From: Anaerolineales bacterium
Lineage (GTDB): Bacteria; Chloroflexota; Anaerolineae; Anaerolineales; Villigracilaceae
Direction: 5' to 3'
Length of the DNA: 8,131 nt
NCBI GenBank assembly: GCA_024763295.1
Contig: JANTFU010000093.1
Location: 1 to 8,131 of the forward strand
The notes below the pieces were generated by a model that saw only the letters and a list, made by a program, of their open reading frames with translations, ran no database searches and was not told where the DNA came from. The position numbers were made by a program, and so were the translations under genes. Shown here in pieces: positions 5,416 to 8,131 of this stretch (position 1 is the first letter of the stretch; each line of letters opens with the position of its first letter).

Positions 5416-6168
5416 TTAATCCTCTCCCATTAGTTTTTTCGCCAGTTCGGGGTCGCCGAGATAAGCTTCGATTACTTGCTGGTTATTGGCGATTTCTGTC
5501 GGAGTGCCTTCAGCAATTTGTTGCCCGTAATCAAGCACGACCATGCGATCAGAGACGTTCATCACGGCTTTCATCACATGCTCGATCATAATAATCGTAA
5601 TGCCACGGTTACGGATTTGTTTGATTGTTTCGACCATACCGCCGATTTCGCTGGGATTAAGCCCCGCAAGAACCTCGTCCAGAAGAAGAAGATAGGGGCG
5701 CGCAGCGAGTGCACGTGCCATTTCGAGACGTTTCTTCTGTGCGACATTTAGGCTGGCTGCCAATTGTTCGGCTTTGGGTGCCAACCCGACAAATTCCATT
5801 ACCTCGTCGGCAATATTGCCTGCATCGCTCAGCTTGTGGTTTTCACGTCCAAAGCACGCCCCAGCCATGACATTTTCGCGCACGGTCAACTCTTCGAGGG
5901 GTTGAACGATTTGATGGGTACGTGCAAGCCCGCGGCGCGCCATATCGTAGGTTTTGCTGCCGGTCACATCTTCGCCTTGAAAGCGAATAGTGCCTTCTTC
6001 AGGCGTATAGACGCCATTAATGCAGTTGAAAAGAGTGGTTTTCCCGGCGCCGTTCGGACCGATTAGCCCAAGAATTTGTCCTTCGGGCAAGTCAAAGGTA
6101 ACATTTGTGAGGGCTTGTAAGCCGCCAAAGCGTTTTGTAACGCCTTCTACTTGTAATATTAATGTCAT
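5416..6168 (-). CDS. livG: Branched-chain amino acid ABC transporter, ATP-binding protein LivG (variant signature motif)
   Basis: The partner ATPase of LivF. The 250 residues contain Walker A GPNGAGKTT (37-45), the LivG-like ARTHQIVQPLEELTVRENV (82-100) around the Q-loop, Walker B LLLLDEVLAGL with Asp164 and catalytic Glu165, and switch histidine His197 (IEHVM). The C-terminus, AEGTPTEIANNQQVIEAYLGD, is characteristic of LivG. The ABC signature, normally LSGGQ, reads LNVAQKKRLEMARAL (140-154), lacking both glycines. Related LivG-type proteins with LTLGQ- or LTLAQ-like versions are known, so this is probably a subfamily trait rather than damage. GGAGG stands eight bases before the ATG, and the start overlaps the livM stop by four bases (ATGA). 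Confidence 0.94.
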   Translation of the reverse strand: MTLILQVEGVTKRFGGLQALTNVTFDLPEGQILGLIGPNGAGKTTLFNCINGVYTPEEGTIRFQGEDVTGSKTYDMARRGLARTHQIVQPLEELTVRENVMAGACFGRENHKLSDAGNIADEVMEFVGLAPKAEQLAASLNVAQKKRLEMARALAARPYLLLLDEVLAGLNPSEIGGMVETIKQIRNRGITIIMIEHVMKAVMNVSDRMVVLDYGQQIAEGTPTEIANNQQVIEAYLGDPELAKKLMGED

Positions 6169-7136
6169 GGCAGTACCCTCCGCAGAGGCGCAAAGCGCTT
6201 GCGTAGCCAGCCGATTGCTCCAGCCGGAATAAAGAGAATGATGAGCAATAGAATTGCGCCAGAGACAGAAAGCTGAATATCTTTGAAAAATTCGTTGGTA
6301 ACGAGATAACCACGCATTCCCTGATAAGCAAATGCGCCAAGAATGGGACCTAATACGGTGCCTTGTCCGCCGAGCATGACCATCACAAGAAGTTCGATGG
6401 AGGCGTGAAGAGGAAAGGCGCTATGCGGTTCAACATTCCCGTTTTTAAAGAAGAAAAGCACGCCAATCATACCGGGAATAATGGCAGAAAGCACATAAGC
6501 CCAGGTCTTTGCGTTTGGAGCGACAACGCCCATCACTTCTGCGGCGTCTTCGTTTTCACGGATGGCGAGCAATCCCAAACCGAATTTTGAGATGCGGATG
6601 AAGTAGCTCATAATGATTGCGGCGAGCGCTAATCCAGCCATGATGTAAAAAGCCATATTGAGTGCTGCTGCGGCACCGCCATATTCTTTATAGACCTTGA
6701 AATTCAGGGTGATGCCGATAGCGCCACCAAAAATATCAAGGTTGTTGATGAGTGCTTTCATGGCTTCGTTAATGCCGATGGTTGCCAAAGCAAAATATCC
6801 GCCGCGTAGACGTAAAATAGCCTTGCCGAGGAAGAAAGCCAACGCGCCTGCTGATGCCCCGGCAATAAGAAGCGATGCCCAAATTGACCATCCTTGCTCG
6901 TTGAGGAAATACAAGCCAATATAGCCGCCAAAACCGTAGAAAACAATATGCCCAAAGCTGACATAACCGGTATAGCCTAGCAGAATGTTGAGGCTGCTCG
7001 CCAGTGCAACAGCTTTTAGAATTGTGAAAGCGGTTTCTCTCGCAGAGATGCTGTCTGCGAGCGTGGGCCAAATTGTTAAACCGGCTACCACTAGAAGTGG
7101 AATAATGATCCCGAGGTGATTTTGCCATTTTTTCAT
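6165..7136 (-). CDS. livM: Branched-chain amino acid ABC transporter, permease LivM
   Basis: Membrane subunit that forms the transport channel with LivH. The 323-residue protein is strongly hydrophobic, with about eight to ten membrane segments by eye. Family motifs are GYTGYVSFGH (54-63), RLRGGYFALATIGINE (109-124), the cytoplasmic coupling-loop sequence RENEDAAEVMGV (193-204) that contacts the ATPases, and MLGGQGTVLGPILGAF near the C-terminus. It ends in a basic WLRKRFAPLRRVLP tail on the cytoplasmic side. Length fits the family, without the long N-terminal extension of enterobacterial LivM. GGAG lies seven bases before the ATG. The start overlaps the livH stop, and the stop overlaps the livG start, each by four bases. 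Confidence 0.94.
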   Translation of the reverse strand: MKKWQNHLGIIIPLLVVAGLTIWPTLADSISARETAFTILKAVALASSLNILLGYTGYVSFGHIVFYGFGGYIGLYFLNEQGWSIWASLLIAGASAGALAFFLGKAILRLRGGYFALATIGINEAMKALINNLDIFGGAIGITLNFKVYKEYGGAAAALNMAFYIMAGLALAAIIMSYFIRISKFGLGLLAIRENEDAAEVMGVVAPNAKTWAYVLSAIIPGMIGVLFFFKNGNVEPHSAFPLHASIELLVMVMLGGQGTVLGPILGAFAYQGMRGYLVTNEFFKDIQLSVSGAILLLIILFIPAGAIGWLRKRFAPLRRVLP

Positions 7137-7999
7137 TCTTTTGCTCCGAAAATGCCATTGGGACGAACCAAAAGGATAACTACAAACAAGCCAAATTCAA
7201 TCACGGGTACCCAAGATGTCTCCATAAAGGCAGGGATGATTGCTTCCAGAACACCTAGAATAAGACCGCCGAAAAGCGCACCAACAGGATTGCCTAGCCC
7301 GCCCAATACGCCGATGACGAAAGATTTTAGCTCATAAGCGCCACCTGAAAGGATACTGAATGGAAAGAAGGTAGCGATTAGGGCGCCTGCAATCGCCGCA
7401 AGCATTGTGCCTAGTCCGAAGCTGAGTGCCAAAATTTGGGTTGAGGGAACGCCCATTAACTCGGCGGCAGCGCGGTTGTTAGTGACTGCGCGGACGTATT
7501 TTCCAGGACGGGTTTTGTAGAGGAAGAAATAAAGCGCTCCTGTTACCAAAATAGCGATGACTGCCGCAATCAAGCGTGTGCCAAGTATGGTTGTGAATCC
7601 TAAATTGAAGCTGCCCATGTTGAAATCCACATTGTAAGGGGATGTTGTCAGGGCGGCTGTCGCTAATCCGATGATAATCATATTGACGGAAAAAGTTGCC
7701 AACAACGACGAAAGATGTGGCGCGTTAATGATCCTTTGGACGGCGACAAAATAGATGACGATACCTAAGAGCAATCCTAATACAGCAATCGGAATAAGCC
7801 CAAGATAAGGATTAACACCCATTTTTATGAAGATGAAGAATGTCCCAAACATACCCAATGAAATGATTGGACCATGGGCGAGATTGATGACATCCATTAC
7901 GCCCCAGATTAGTGTAAGTCCCATTGCTGCAACACCATAAACGAAACCCAGCAGGACACCATCTGGCAGAGATGCTAGAAGTAAACTGATTTGTTGCAT
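7133..7999 (-). CDS. livH: Branched-chain amino acid ABC transporter, permease LivH
   Basis: The second channel subunit and first gene of the visible operon. The 288 residues fit the family. Motifs are YGVAAMGLTLIWGVMDVINLAHG (21-43 region, with NLAHG at 39-43), the coupling loop NNRAAAELMGV (174-184), and IGVLGGLGNPVGALFGG followed by LLVRPNGIFG at the C-terminus. About eight hydrophobic segments are visible. The ATG at 7999 follows GGGAG by five bases. LivH-type permeases also serve urea and short-chain amide importers of the same family (UrtB, FmdE-like), so the substrate is inferred from family majority and not proven. The substrate-binding protein gene is not in the window. Confidence 0.94.
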   Translation of the reverse strand: MQQISLLLASLPDGVLLGFVYGVAAMGLTLIWGVMDVINLAHGPIISLGMFGTFFIFIKMGVNPYLGLIPIAVLGLLLGIVIYFVAVQRIINAPHLSSLLATFSVNMIIIGLATAALTTSPYNVDFNMGSFNLGFTTILGTRLIAAVIAILVTGALYFFLYKTRPGKYVRAVTNNRAAAELMGVPSTQILALSFGLGTMLAAIAGALIATFFPFSILSGGAYELKSFVIGVLGGLGNPVGALFGGLILGVLEAIIPAFMETSWVPVIEFGLFVVILLVRPNGIFGAKE

Positions 8000-8033
8000 A
8001 AATACTCCCGGTAAGCTGATAACGGATATATTT

Positions 8034-8071
8034 CACTATCATTCTCCCCGTCTGCGGAGAGAATGATAGTG
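8034..8071. other. Perfect 13-bp inverted repeat in the livH leader
   Basis: CACTATCATTCTC (8034-8046) is exactly complementary to 8059-8071, with a 12-base GC-rich loop that can add further pairs (CTCC with GGAG). It lies 35 bases before livH and just after the terminator-like hairpin on the minus strand. There is no T-run on its livH side, so it is not a terminator by itself. It could stabilise the livHMGF mRNA 5' end, be an operator, or be part of an attenuator. Confidence 0.7.
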
Positions 8072-8074
8072 GAT

Positions 8075-8118
8075 AAAAAAGGCATCCCTTGAAAAGAAAA
8101 GCTGAGGGGATGCCTTTT
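8075..8118 (-). terminator. Intrinsic terminator upstream of livH (minus strand)
   Basis: A 12-bp stem (8077-8088 with 8107-8118; core GGCATCCC), extendable by a G-U and an A-U pair, has a 14-base loop. On the minus strand it is followed by six T in a row (8080-8075). It would end a minus-strand gene located beyond the right edge, possibly the binding-protein gene livK, or limit read-through into livHMGF. On the plus strand there is no T-run beyond the four in the stem. Confidence 0.75.
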
Positions 8119-8131
8119 CAAAACGACTACT

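Overview
The window looks like chromosomal DNA of a free-living bacterium, most likely from Chloroflexota, class Anaerolineae, or a metagenomic relative. This is an inference. It rests on the secreted lipoprotein style, on dispersed intergenic repeats of the 'CCTGAGC..GTCGAAGG' and 'GTCATTGCGAG..GACGAAGCA' kinds that are common in such genomes, and on the mix of housekeeping genes. No phage, transposase, CRISPR, tRNA or rRNA signal was seen.

Left part (1-2014, minus strand): two exported, probably lipid-anchored proteins. The first runs off the left edge. It combines a DUF348-like domain, a G5 domain and a TolB/PD40-type beta-propeller. The second is a small lipoprotein-like protein resembling the YpmS/DUF2140 or LmeA lipid-binding group. 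Middle (2059-3955, plus strand): scpB (chromosome segregation) and an rluB-type 23S rRNA pseudouridine synthase. They are separated by about 500 bp of non-coding DNA filled with degenerate dispersed repeats and imperfect inverted repeats. The scpB start and the divergent lipoprotein promoter overlap. A strong bidirectional terminator sits between rluB and the convergent operon that follows.

Right part (4009-8131, minus strand): a compact branched-chain amino acid (or related amide/urea-type) ABC importer operon, transcribed livH-livM-livG-livF and followed by a CBS-CBS-ACT protein. livH/livM and livM/livG overlap by 4 bases, livG/livF are 3 bases apart, and the CBS-ACT gene follows after 45 bases. 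LivH and LivM form the membrane channel, LivG and LivF the ATPase pair, and the CBS-ACT protein is a plausible cytosolic nucleotide/amino-acid sensor for the same pathway. The substrate-binding protein (livK) is not in the window. An intrinsic terminator and a second hairpin upstream of livH suggest that another minus-strand gene, possibly livK, ends just beyond the right edge.

Overall this is mostly an ordinary housekeeping and transport region. The points most worth a second look are the DUF348-G5-propeller lipoprotein, the CBS-ACT gene in the liv operon, the degenerate ABC signature of LivG, the repeat-filled scpB-rluB gap, and the tandem hairpins before livH. I found no evidence of a clearly novel system.
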